Under the pieces are notes generated by a model. It made no database searches. It had not been told where the DNA came from and saw nothing but the letters and a program-made list of their open reading frames with translations. From the NCBI RefSeq assembly GCF_964340395.1, contig NC_135570.1, positions 7,432,822 to 7,496,821 of the forward strand: a stretch of DNA of 64,000 bases, in the 5' to 3' direction. A program made the position numbers and the translations under genes. The stretch comes from Glandiceps talaboti (taxonomy: Eukaryota > Hemichordata > Enteropneusta > Spengelidae). Of this stretch, positions 1 through 12,600 are shown piece by piece (the first letter of the stretch is position 1; every line of letters starts with the position of its first letter).

Positions 1-289
1 TCTGATTGCCACTTTTCTCGTTAACTCCTTTTGCATACATATTTGAAGTGTTGTGTGCAAAAAAAAGAAGTTTCATTGTCCACATATGAAGGTTACTACA
101 TTTGTTATGTTATATTTTTTTCAAACATCTTCCCTGTACGTAATTTCAGCAACGTAATACGTGATTTATATGAAATATTTGTTTTGTGTAAAAGGTTATG
201 AGCTGTACCTGTAAATTTATGAAATGTCTGTCTGTCAACATCTTTGTCTTTGTTCACTTGTACAGACAAGTCAAATGAGAGTGTTACCC

Positions 290-384
290 CAATAACTGTA
301 GTCTGGATGCCAAGAACGTGACGTGGTTTTGAACTAAATTACGAATGGTAACGATACTGTATAGGAACTAGACTACAATAACTG
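290..384. mobile_element. 77-bp MITE with a 9-bp target duplication
   Basis: TAGTCTGGATGCC at 299 and GGAACTAGACTA ending at 375 are inverted ends; CAATAACTG lies directly on both sides (290-298, 376-384). Related elements occur at 821-879 and 28411-28513. Confidence 0.7.
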
Positions 385-820
385 TAGTCTTACATTTACT
401 GATTTAGTAGTTACAAATTAACCGATATAAACACTAACTTTAACTACAGTATTTTTTGCCATAAAACACGTCAGGAGAATCCAACTAACAGAAATGGTAC
501 AACTCGTATACTTTTGTATCCCATATTCGCCATGGCATGATTTTGAGAGAGGCTTTGGTGCATTTCTTTAACAAATTTTAAACCTAAAAAAACCTTGACG
601 TTTAAAGAAAACATATGTGAAACACCTTTACAAAGTATTAAACCATGAAATCTGTTGAAATGGGCATTTTTCACGTTATGCACAGTTCAGTTTAGACTAC
701 CACAACATTTTTCGCGAAATTTGACTCTTGACACAAGGCTGTGTCTAAGAATTGGGTCATAAAGGGAACGCATAATTTGCATAGTGAAATCTTCTCTACG
801 ACAAAATGGCGCCATTCAGT

Positions 821-879
821 TAGTCTGGATGCCAATGTGGAGATGTAAATCGTAAAGATTCCGTGTGGGGACTAGACTA
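821..879. mobile_element. 59-bp MITE of the TAGTCT family
   Basis: Starts TAGTCTGGATGCC, identical to the 299-375 element, and ends GGGGACTAGACTA. The flanks (CCATTCAGT and CCATACAAC) are only partly alike, so a target duplication is uncertain. Confidence 0.55.
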
Positions 880-3029
880 CCATACAACCACCAGACGGAT
901 TTATTATGTGAGCTCTGTATGTCACGCAAGCTGCATGGTGCAGGTGTATTTGGCATCAAGGATTATCAGCTTGTAAAATTGCTAACCCAGGTAATTACGA
1001 CCGATAACAATTTGCTCCAAACTATCCTTTGGGCAAGTTGGCAAGAACATACGTGCCTATGTGTATATTAGTGCAGAGCATGACAGTGGTATGATGCAAT
1101 GTACTGGTGTAGGGGATCCGAGTGACGTCATCAACGAGGCAACAATTTGTTTTTGAAAAATTGTCACCAGGAAGAACGACTTTCAATCTCTTTTTTTCTT
1201 ATTCATCCCTCACTTGTTCACGTGCACCCTTTATCTAATATTAATATATGTAATATTTCCAGCTCAATTTCTACCTATCTCGCATTCCCTCTCCATTTTC
1301 CCACATGCTATCCTCCGAACTCAGTAACCCTTTTCAGTCTTCGCCTACACCATTCAAACCATTAATTTTGTACTATGAAATCTCACATTACATCGCACTG
1401 ACTTAGTATTAGGTTATCTAACAGTGGTTCATCAGTGCTGCCTAGAGATGCTATAGATTTTCAATTAAGCAGATTTACCTGCAGGCTCTTATCAATACTT
1501 ATGGGTGTACAGGTGGTGATTACACCGGTATCTCTTCATCTCTCGATGGTGATACTCCACTACGTCAAACATGCCAGATTAACGGCGGGTTATAATACTT
1601 CCAATTTCTGTAAGTTCGAGTAGGGGTACGTTTCTTGGTCGTTAATTTTGTAGCTCAAGCTTAAAGAGCGTAAACCAGATTTTTGTGCATTTTTTTCCAT
1701 TTTTATCGGCATGCATGACACTTTCTACATCATTACAAGACACGTGCACTGACACTAGAAGCTGTCTTCTGAGAACAGCTATACACGCAATGTGATGACG
1801 TAGTGTATTTTTGTTACTTCTGAAAGTGGTCATTCCAGGCGAATTTGTGCACACAATGTGATGACGTAGTAATAATAAAAAATAACGTTAGTTTTTTTAA
1901 TAGTACTTTCCCACTATGTTCAAAGCGTTTTGCAATCATTACCCCTGGTACGGACCTATAGTGACAGAACGTCCCTTTGTGCATTGCAGCCGCTATAGGA
2001 ACATCGGACTAAAGCATTCACACTGCAATCCCTATCCTACCAGGTCCCCGATATACTTTAACGTCTAAATACAAAAATGGGGGAAGTGACTTCATACCAA
2101 TAACATGGAAAATATAGATTTATGATATAACAATGAATAGGCGTGTGATAACTTAACAATACCGAGGATTTCTTCATACGAATCTAAGAACATTCATTCT
2201 TGAGTGTAACGTTCTAACTTTGCTAAACATTTGGCTCACATCCGAATTTCTGAAAGTTCGTGGCGTGATACACTTTTGCAATGTCACGTGATGTCTACAG
2301 CAAACTAGAGCAAACTTGGTCCAGCCTTCTAAAAGATCACATTTTTGTATAAGATCATTGCAGGTTGGTAACAGTCATTTTTATCGACCTACCCATGTAC
2401 ACGAAAACACCCTAAACTGTAATGTTCTCCTTCAGTTTTGCGTTCAACGGATATAAACATCATATGAAGTAGGTTGCTTGTCTTCAATTTCCCCAGATAT
2501 TTGTAAAGTTCAACGCGAACCCATAAAGTGCATAGATATAAAGTACATCGTAATGTGCCAAATATGTGTCTTCCCTCACATACCAAAACAATGAACGATA
2601 ACAAATGGATACACATTTCTATCTAAATCGATGCGGGGATTAGCGTAACGAGGTTAAATCTCCCAATATGTTGGCTATTTTGGGCATAGACATCGCATTA
2701 CGATAACTTTTTATCGGTTCTGTTCGTGGCAACTGCTTACAATTAAGGTGGCCAAAAGTCAACACTTGTAGAAATGACGACAAACAACGAACCAAAGAAT
2801 AGGACTTTGTTTGGCGTTGTATGAGACACACACAGACATTATCTAAACGCTGCGTCACCTCGCCGTTATTGAAAGATAGACATCGACAGCATTTGACTGA
2901 TAGGGCAGTCAAGACTGCCCAGTAGTCGGAGTCAAAGTGTTGTTTACTGTAAATAAAGCACTGATCTTGTACCGTACTATCTATCAATCAGTGTTCACCT
3001 TCAGGATTCCAGTTATAAGCTATAGTACA
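880..3029. other. no gene seen
   Basis: AT-rich, without long open frames or recognisable exons. It holds a perfect TGACGTCA at 1133 and two copies of AATGTGATGACGTAGT near 1788 and 1856. Confidence 0.5.
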
Positions 3030-3910
3030 AACTCATTGTCGCAATCCAGAGCACATATTTCTGTTGAAGCAACGACATATGCACCTCTTGACGGTGCCGT
3101 AAAAGAGGCTGTGGTTTACGACGATGTACAAACTCAGAATATTAGTTTTCCATAATAGTCTAAGGTACAACCATAATCCTTACCTACCGTCCCACTCACT
3201 AGTTGTGCCACTTTTGTTCTGTATTCTGTATAAGCTATATTGAACTTTTAATGTTACTCATACGATCGCTATAAAACATTGCAATGTGAATGAAACACTG
3301 ATTTTTACTAAATAATGGATTTTATATTTGGGCAAATGTACCCTGGAATACAACGTTCTGTCCCAACTTCGGCATGTCAACTTAGTCACTTTTTCTACCG
3401 TAAAAACAGTAATGGGTTAAGAACTTCAATGGTTGTTCCTTTTGTAATCTAATTGGCATTACATACTTACAGCTAAAATGATGTTGGCTTTATGTTTCAC
3501 TCATGGGACATTACGTTTTTGACACAGAGATAGACACATTCCACTTGAACTCTAGACTAACAATAACAGAGAACAATAAACAGAGCAAGATCCCAATTTG
3601 TCCAATCACATTGATCACTGATAAAGATCTAGAATTGCTATTCTTTCACAGTGCAGTAAAAAGAGGCTTTTAATGAAAACATTACAGATGGACTTGATGA
3701 TTTTAATGGCTGCAATTATTTATTTCGTAACTGATAATCAACATATCAACTTGACTACTTCTACATCCCCACTGTGCACGGCACCTATGTAATTGTTTCT
3801 TTTGCATTAGAAGATGTCTGAGGATGTGTATCATGCATGTCACATGAGTGAAACACCAAGCCTACATCATTTTAGCTGTAATTGGCATTACCCACTGAAT
3901 GGGTACATGA
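3030..3910. mobile_element. dispersed foldback repeat, copy 1
   Basis: Block 3040-3135 (containing GCCGTAAAAGAGGCTGTGGT and TTACGACGATGT) recurs at 30574-30684 in the same orientation and at 20462-20556 inverted. An internal inverted repeat pairs 3451-3514 with 3832-3893 (core ACAGCTAAAATGATGT). The middle (3540-3790) matches 30830-31030 in the opposite orientation. Outer limits are not defined. Confidence 0.55.
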
Positions 3911-5785
3911 TGTATTTGAACCTTACTAAGGACACAGACTAGCTATCGTCATATATGTGTTTGCAGTATATATTTGTATAAACTACACACTTCGCCAGCC
4001 CTGTCCCTAAGGTTTTGAAAGTCAACTAAAAATAGTTACTGTGAATACATATAAATGTAACAGTAAGCTATGTAAAAATGTAACGTACACAGTAAACATT
4101 AACCACGGGCATACAATATATGAATAAGCGGATGTCTTACCAACCGTATCGAAGTCTACAGGTAGCCGTAGCGTGCGTATGTGCTATTGAATTCTTGTTT
4201 TCGGGGGTTATACTCTTAAAACCTAATCCCCTGGGAATGTGAATGTCTTTGTCATCAAATATTCAAATGTTACCCGAACGTAAAACTTAAAAATCAATTT
4301 AAATACCGCAATATACGTAGGCGTATCTTTCATCAGTGCACAGTAGAAGGAATTTAGAATAATTTGTTGGTAGGATTAGTCTGTAATTACCATCGCTAAA
4401 AATAGCCCACCGGTTTAAATATAGGTTGGCAACTTTTTGAAAATTTGTATCTAGGCACCAACTGTGTATAATTTTAGAAGTAGATATTAAAAATGTCAGA
4501 TTCTCTGTCAAGTCAGAAAAAAAGTATTTACAATGTAAGTGGAAACATACAATGTAGAAACAATGACATGATGGTTGGAATGCGCATGATCCTTGTGTAC
4601 CTACTTCATAGTACGATGATCCGGTTGTACACATAATTCCATGATGACAAGATGTAGAGTAGAAGGAAAGATGTCAGAGGTCATGGAGAAAATAGGATTC
4701 CATTGTCACAGGGGTCTTAAGGTAAAAGACAGGGGAATACATATAAGTACCTGAAATACCCTGATATGAATCGCACCCCCGGGTCTCTATGACCTTTAAC
4801 CTTTCATAGTAAAAGTAGACTAAATATTATTCAGAAGAATGTCCCGTTTAAAAAATGGAAGTCATCACGAAAAGTAGAATATGTATTTTTTTTTAAACGT
4901 CTGTTTTTATCAAGAAACAAACAAATTCCACAGAAACGGCGTACTCAAGGAGCTAAACATACCAGACAGTCACGTGACAAATGCTATCACGGCAGCTCAG
5001 CTACAATAAATTTCACTGCAAAAAAATCAATAGCTGTCGAAATAGTCACCATGTTAATTGCCATCAACAGTATTGATGATAAAATTGGAATGTTTTGATT
5101 ATAGTTACTTGTCAAATAAATATGATTCATTTATTGTATCATATTCAAACACCTTGTGTTTACTTTAACAAGCAAATATGTGTCAATTACACTCAAGGTG
5201 ATATGAACACAGTAAATGTATAGTAGAACTAAACATGAAAAGGGGGGTAATAAACAAACTGTTTTCGTAGAAAAATAGCAGTGAGTGAGGTTGTTTGTAA
5301 TCACGTATGAAAAGTCTGTTTATGGGTGTATAGACAGGTTAACTGTCTGCACCATAACTAGAATTTTACACGTGAATGGCCAATCAAGTGATACCGTCAT
5401 AAATCTATGACAACAAATTACAGTTAAAGTGGGGTAGGGTTTGAACTATTGTGGCACCAACAGTTTGATTAGTTCACACTAGCTGGTCCAATGCGGACAT
5501 ACCCCGAGGCTCTAGCCATCTTTACATTATTAACCCAGTAAGAGAAATGACCTGTCGTTGTCAGTATGATTAATCGAAGACTGGACATACCACAAGTAAT
5601 ACCTTGTATATGTAAATCGGAAGTTATCAAAGCTTGTCCATTTCTCATTATCAGGTTGGAAATGGACAAAGGTCTCAATACCGATCGATACTCCAAACCA
5701 CCCATTAACGTACAGTTATTGAAGACAAATTTGTTCAGTTTTTAACGCAGACAAATTTCTTGGAGATACAACGGTTTGCATAATA
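3911..5785. other. no gene seen
   Basis: Non-coding; open frames on the minus strand at 4299-4634 and 5469-5705 have no recognisable domain and no convincing splice sites. Confidence 0.5.
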
Positions 5786-6124
5786 GTATGAACACTTTGC
5801 TGAGACACGGTTTTTTTAATGAGCGAGACTGCTTCAGAAGTAATTGGATATGAGATCATTATCAAAGCTGACCAGTCATCCCCACTGAGTGACACAATAG
5901 CAGTATACACACACACACAGTCAGGTACTACGTTTAAGACATACACAGAGTAACTGAAGTTTTGATGAAGATACACAACTTTACTCAACATCTACATCTG
6001 TGTTTATCTTTTTACCTATCTGTGTGTATGCTATTATTGCGTCACTCAGTGGCGATGAGTGGTCAGCTTTGATGTTGCCTTACTCATAAAAAACGTACGT
6101 GTGTCCCCAGCAAAGTGTTCAGAC
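5786..6124. mobile_element. foldback element with arms of about 110-135 bp
   Basis: 5787-5922 is repeated inverted at 6020-6124. Shared blocks include GAACACTTTGCTG, TCAAAGCTGACCA and CACTGAGTGAC, and both arms reach a CA-rich inner end. Divergence of roughly 15-20% suggests an old insertion. Confidence 0.65.
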
Positions 6125-7255
6125 TACTTGGAAAACGGTAGATTGATGAGTTTTAAATTTAAATAGTAAATTGATCAGTTTTAACACACACGCAAAAAAG
6201 TCTACCCATCGTCATTTCATTGGAATTTCTCTGATCAGTACACAAAGGGGATGTCATTCCCACTGTTTATAATACAAATTGTATTTCATCATTGGCGTGT
6301 GACTAAACTGAAAGGTGCATGACATCTTCGAAGAGAAGTATTTCTGGAAAGAAAATTGTCCATGTGCCGGTATGTATATCAGTTGCATGTATTTTCATAA
6401 TTTAGAAATTGGTGATGAATACTTTAGCTTTTTAATAGCTCCCCTCACATTTTGTAAATTCTTAAACAAAACAACAGCAAATTACCGAAAGGCGAAGATT
6501 TAGAACTGCACTGTCATTTCTTCCGAGAAAACAAATGAGAAAGACCTTTTGAACAATGTACGATTTTGCTGTCAATAACATCTGTAGTGGTTTTCAAGGG
6601 CTAGCGTACAAACTTAGTAGTATAATAGCAAAGTGACTTTGCATGGTCAGACCATCTCCTAACAAGCAATTCTGCACGTACTTTATACGCCAATGTCTCA
6701 GCAGTTGTCTGAATGTACTGTATGCGAGCTCGCATGATTTGCACTTTGCAATTGTCGACATGCACACTCATAGCAGCCCCTGTGAAGCCCTGGTTCATTT
6801 GTATTTTATGTTGATGGCCAAAATATATATGTTCTGTAATTTGTTGATTAATTAGATATTGTAAACTAGCTTCAAAGTTTAAGTTGAAATACCAACGTTG
6901 TATAATATTTTACAGTCTAGTTTGAGAATTGCTAAAATAAAATTCATGAGTTTTTAACACAACAATTGTTTTTATATCACTTGATCAAGTTGATGGTTTT
7001 TTTCCATCGGTGAAAAAAATACAATCTCCATAGGTCGACTTTATCACTCTACCGATCCTACATTTCTTCGAGCTAGTAAAAAAAACAAAAAAACTGACAC
7101 ATCTAAAGCAGGATTAGAAAAGAAATCACAGATTGTAAGATGGGGACAAAGTCTAGAAGCACATGTACACGTACACTTAGTCTTTTTGAGACCTTCTTTT
7201 ATTTTTCATCGGCGACCAATCCTTCATTATTAGCCGCGAGGTTATGTTATGCTTT

Positions 7256-7308
7256 GTCTATCTATCTGTCTCTCTCTCTGTCTGTCTGTCTGTCTATCTG
7301 TCTGTTTG
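7256..7308. repeat. (TCTG)n / (TCTA)n microsatellite
   Basis: Interrupted TCTATCTGTCTC and CTGTCTGTCTGTCTA runs. Confidence 0.85.
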
Positions 7309-7353
7309 CTATTATACTTCTAAGTGTGTACGCTAGCCCTTGAAAAAACCGCA

Positions 7354-7500
7354 TATGCCAAGTCCTTGTTTGTAACTCAATACATTGCAAAAAGCTTTAA
7401 AAATTGTGTAATAAGTTTGTTATCATACGTACAGTATTTTTTTTTACACATTTATTAATCTTTTGCCATTTATTGAGTTACAAACAAAAGACTTGGTATA
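7354..7500. mobile_element. 147-bp MITE
   Basis: Inverted ends TATGCCAAGTCCTTGTTTGT and the complement ending ACAAAAGACTTGGTATA pair over about 30 bp, including AACTCAATA/TATTGAGTT. The AT-rich centre has no coding capacity. Confidence 0.65.
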
Positions 7501-8715
7501 GGTTGTTTCACATGGATTTTTCATGTAGGAAGCCTGTTTTATAAATTAAAAATCCAAAATAAATACCCTATCCTCATCCATATGGCCACTTTAAGGTGTC
7601 ACAATGAGAACTGTAGAATTACCTAAGGCCGCTTATACCTACTTCGCCTGTTTACAGACGAGACGGTGTCAGTAAAGCGCCATGATTCATGCCCGAGTGC
7701 GTATTATGTACAAATGGAAAGTCTGATTCAACCGTGACGATGACTCCTTGAACTTGGTTACTCTTAGAGCACACTTCAAGATATGATTATATGTTTAGAT
7801 CATTTGAAATTAAGACATATATTTCAGAATTCTGTCTGAATGTCAGCAACTCGACGAGTTAAATCACTGTAGTAGTACTACGTGCCTGAAATTCCTCGAG
7901 GAGCGACTATAGAACGAACAAAGGCACGGGAGGCCAAAGGTCAAAAGACCAATCTGTGTAAAGCATATGTATTGTTGGCTCTGCAGACCGAAAAAATAAT
8001 TGAACCTGGAAACAAGACAAACAATCATCCTACCTGTTGACTTTACGGTAAATTTACATCCAAACCGTGGCACGAATCGAGTCTGTATGTACCACAACAC
8101 GATTCGTTTCTCTCTCCAACTGAAATAACTAAATATTTTGAGACTAGAAAGGCAACGCCTCTGTGTACTAATCCACAAGCAAGAAGAGTGACTCTTGATC
8201 TATAGGACCTTTAACAATACTACTTGTGCTTTTGTTGACGAGCTTTGTGACTTGTTTATTTGTTTTTTTACCATGTAAATGAGGTCAGCGGTATATAACG
8301 ACGTCGTCTACCCCTATACTGCTTCGTGATTCTCTTTAAAGAGCTACACACACTCTATTTACATACTCTTACCCCTTCCAGCGTTTACAAGTAAAATAAA
8401 TTCCAAACTTGTCAAGTTAAGTGTTCAATGAACTAGGTTTTTTTTTTACCGAAATGAAATATTAATATCTAAACCTTTGATAGCTACATACCTATTTTGA
8501 ATTATGATTAGTGGCATTGTTATCTTCTTGTTTTGTTGAAATTAAAAAAATAATCCCTTTATATTGGTACACAGTATCCATGGTATCAGCTTCCGTGGAA
8601 TATATGATAAGCAGTCATACTGCTCATGTAATGCGCAGATAAGTTAGAATTCAGAGATATAGTAGGGACGTTGGCAGACAAACGGACAATGATATAGACT
8701 GATTGACAGATAGAG

Positions 8716-8718
<3 letters not shown>

Positions 8719-8766
<48 letters not shown>
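8719..8766. repeat. (GACA)n microsatellite
   Basis: About twelve uninterrupted GACA units. Confidence 0.95.
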
Positions 8767-9344
8767 AACTAGCATATGCAGAAGCAAAGACTGAGAATAG
8801 TGGGAGATGCGACAGGGCGTAACAGATCAAGATAGACAGAACCATACAAACAGAGTGTGTTTGATTACTGGGTTTCATGTCTTGCTTCCTATGGAAGTGT
8901 CATGTTTATTTTACATACGGATAAAGTGAACATTTCTCTCTGAAATCTGTCAGTTGCTTGATTTCAAATTTGGGTTGACTATTTTCACTTGACTTGTAAG
9001 TTGTACGTAGCCCAAAGACTTGTGGTCTCAATATCTCAAACTACCGTTTTCATGGTACCGTTTGAACGATGCCTGACCACGACAAGTCACATGATTAACT
9101 CATACATGCCATTGTTCCGTTTGTGTGTGTGTAGTAGTAGTAGAATTCATATTTCATAAATATAGTTGATAAATAAATACCCTATTTTGGAATCCACAAC
9201 AGATGAATTGCATAATTATAGAAGAATTTGAAGATTATTTGTGATGTACAAGGTATATAACTCAAATATATCCATGTTGATAACTTTCAATTTGCCAGCG
9301 AAGTTGGGGGAGGGGGTAGGTATGTGTACGAAGCGACGAGTTTG

Positions 9345-9680
9345 TAAAGGAGCCTTCAGTGATTACATGGGGGGGGGGGGAGGGGCAGTGGAAATCACTT
9401 ACTGTCACCCTCATGGTTTGTTGCGTAAAAAGTGACCCTCCCCCAATTCTGTTTTCTGAAAATTTACTCCCCTCAATTGCCTTTCACAGCATGCTACCCA
9501 TTTGAAATATCTCAAAAACTGAGTTAAAATGTTGTCAGACGTGAAAAGAGACACAAGGCAAGGACTCGATGCCACTGCTGCCACCACATTGAGAGTTTGT
9601 GTGAAGACACTGCGTTAGTTAAATGTATTCCGTATTTGGATCTAATTGGCAGAGCTGAAGGCCAAAAGTTTCACAAAGAC
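9345..9680. mobile_element. left-end fragment of the 21.8-kb element
   Basis: Shares GCCTTCAGTGATTACA, GTTGCGTAAAAAGTGACCCT, the run AGACACTGCGTTA and GGCAGAGCTGAAGGCCA with 21786-22135. A run of twelve G lies near its start (9369-9380). The right half is absent. Confidence 0.55.
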
Positions 9681-12600
9681 TAGATGGGAGCACTACCGAC
9701 ATTGTTGGAGTTTGAGAGTCAGATACTGGGGACTCAATCACGATAAACTTACTACAACAACCCGCCTTCATCTTTCTGTAAATACAAAGAAGGCTTTAAA
9801 ACACGGTTTTGTGTTTTCATAATAACAGAAACCTCGCTCTTGACAAATGCCTGAAAACATAAGTAAGTTTAAGGCAGGTTTTTATGCTTATATTTGAATG
9901 TAAAACGCGGATTTAGAGCGTTGGATATTATGTGGCTAAAGTAACAACCATGGTCACAAGTACGGTACGGGTCAACCAGTTTGTTTTGTAATACGTAGAA
10001 TCGAATTGAGCGTCAAAAACACTCCAACAATATCAGCAATGCCATAAATGGCTTTATATTTCAAGAAAAAAATTGCACTTCCAAGTTGTAAAACCCACCC
10101 CGATATTAAGAAGTTTATCACAAACACACTTAGACTAATTTCTGTTACATTCTAACCTTCAGCGACATCTTTTTTATTTGAAGGCTTTTTCTCAAACGGA
10201 TGTAATTGTATATTAGGGCTACGCTGTCATTTTTTTTTTAGAATTAATGACCATCAACAGGACACAAATTGTCCTGGTTATTGTTAGTAACAGAAGGTAG
10301 CCAGAAATGCTACTTTATTGTAAATTGATGAGTGTGTTCTGATGTTGATATAATTCAACAGCCTTGAAAACAGAGACATAAAAAGTTGCAGAACAAACAA
10401 AACAAGATTATTGAGTAGGCCTAGTAATTCAAAACTGCACAGCATATGTCCCTCACCTCACCATTCTGAGAGACAGCTGACCAAAGTCTACAACAACTGC
10501 TGTATGTAAGAGCTCCGTGTATTGTTTTGTTTTTTACAGTTTATAGTTATATACGATTGTTGGGGGTCTATTGTTTTTTTTAAGTTTACATTATATACAT
10601 ATACGATTGTATGGTCTATTGTTTTTCAGTCTTGTGGATTGCGACCGTGTCATGCACACCGTGATAAAAAAAATCACTGCGCTGTTTCATATTCGTAATT
10701 GTACCCAAGTTGTATCGTACAATTGTGCAGATATCGTATAGTGTATCGCATTTGTTATCAATAGTTTTCCTGTAATGGGATAGAGGCGGGACGAATAGTG
10801 AATTGAGTGGAAAGCGGTTCAATTGGGCGGAACGGTGATATGTAGTCCATGCAACAAATAACGATAACGATACACGATCTTTTTTTATAGACTAGCGCCG
10901 GGTTGAAACATGAACTGGACCGTGAAATCAGAATACTAAATAATCACAACGGCTTAATTGAACCGATTTCAGAAATATGTAGGAATTCTACTAATTAAGT
11001 GACATCGAGATATTATATGTGTTTATTTTGATAGTCGAGAGAAGATATGTACTCTGTAAGGAGGAAATTTTAATTTCGAACATATTTACATGGAACTAGT
11101 CTACGTCTGAGCTTGTTTTGTTTGTTCATTTATTCTCGCTAATCATTATATACACAGTAATTTGACGTGTTTCATTAAGGTAACTTGATATATGGAACAG
11201 ACAAGCTGGCAAATAGGACAAACCATATAAAAATCAACAGGTGGTTTTCAGAAACTGTGAGAAGGTTGAAATAATGGTGGGCGCTTTATACAGAAACGCA
11301 CAACCCTGTTCATAATATATATTTATAATATGTGTACAGCTAGACAATGTTCGTGATATTATGCCAGATAAATCTCCCGCCATATGTTACTGTAGTTAAA
11401 TATCATTAACTTATTAATTATGACCAAGCTACCCTGTCTAGTGCCATACATGTTTGCTTCATTCGCATTTATCGATATATCTTGTCCTTGTGCAAGCCCC
11501 CTAACTTCCTATATGCTATGAGTTCCGGATATACAGTTACATCATGTTGATAATCTTTTGTCGTCGTGAGTATTTCACGTTACGTAGTATGATCGCATCT
11601 CGTTTGTTTTCCCATTATCGGTGTTATCTGTGGTTTCAACAGGAATGTTTTATTCATGGACTGTTCAACCCATTGTTGTCGTGACAAGATTAAAATTTGA
11701 CTTAAAGGGGGCATAGACCAAAATATGAGTAAGATTGTGGTAGATCTGTTTCATATGAAGAAATGTAATATTACATACTGAATCACATTTAAAAATGAAT
11801 CATCACTAGTAAACAGGAGAGGTTGTAACTTGTATAGGGGTGGGTCCTGTAAGGTCATATTTGGGCAAACGAGTTGTTGATGACGTAATTTTGGAGAGCA
11901 AACAGAAATTGTCCTTGACATCGCGGTTGTAAATTGATGAAATTTACATCATAAAACGACGCTTAGCATTGTGTGGTCAGTTCAGTTCAAGGATTAAGTT
12001 ACTGTGTTATACTAGATTACTTGACTGTATATTTATTATGGTATCTCAAAGTCTGACTATGTAACTCTAAATCTGAACTAGCTACACATGAAATGTTTTT
12101 TGACACTCTTTTGTTAGGTGTAATGACTTACTTGTAATATCATACACCTTGAACAGTATTGAATCACCTGTGGGTAAACATATTTGTGTAGTTGTACACA
12201 TAATATGACAGCGCTGTGGCAATAAATCCAATCAAATTGATTTTTAGGTCCGCACCCCAAAAATATATATTACAATCATGATATCAACTACTGTACTACT
12301 TACGGATAAATTTGACTTCAATATACTAGTTTGCAGTCTGAACTTGATTTTGGCATTTTAACAATTTTGAGTGGGTGTATTTTTGGTTGTCTAATCGAAA
12401 AATTAATACCCAGTTACAGCTATTGTAGCTTTAAAAATACATAGAGCTGTTATCAAACCTGATAAAACTCGTTCAGTCTTTCTCTCTACAAGGATATTTA
12501 CCCTCTCCTACTTCGCAGGCAAAATCACACAAGACATTTCCTTCTTTACAAATTCAGAAACAAGTGTGTACAGTAGAAGAAAAACAAGTGACTGTATGTG

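Noticed and set aside
2640-2987. 115-codon minus-strand frame
   Set aside because: No domain, signal peptide or splice context; composition is typical of random AT-rich sequence.
5469-5705. 78-codon minus-strand frame
   Set aside because: No recognisable domain, splice sites or homology; treated as chance.
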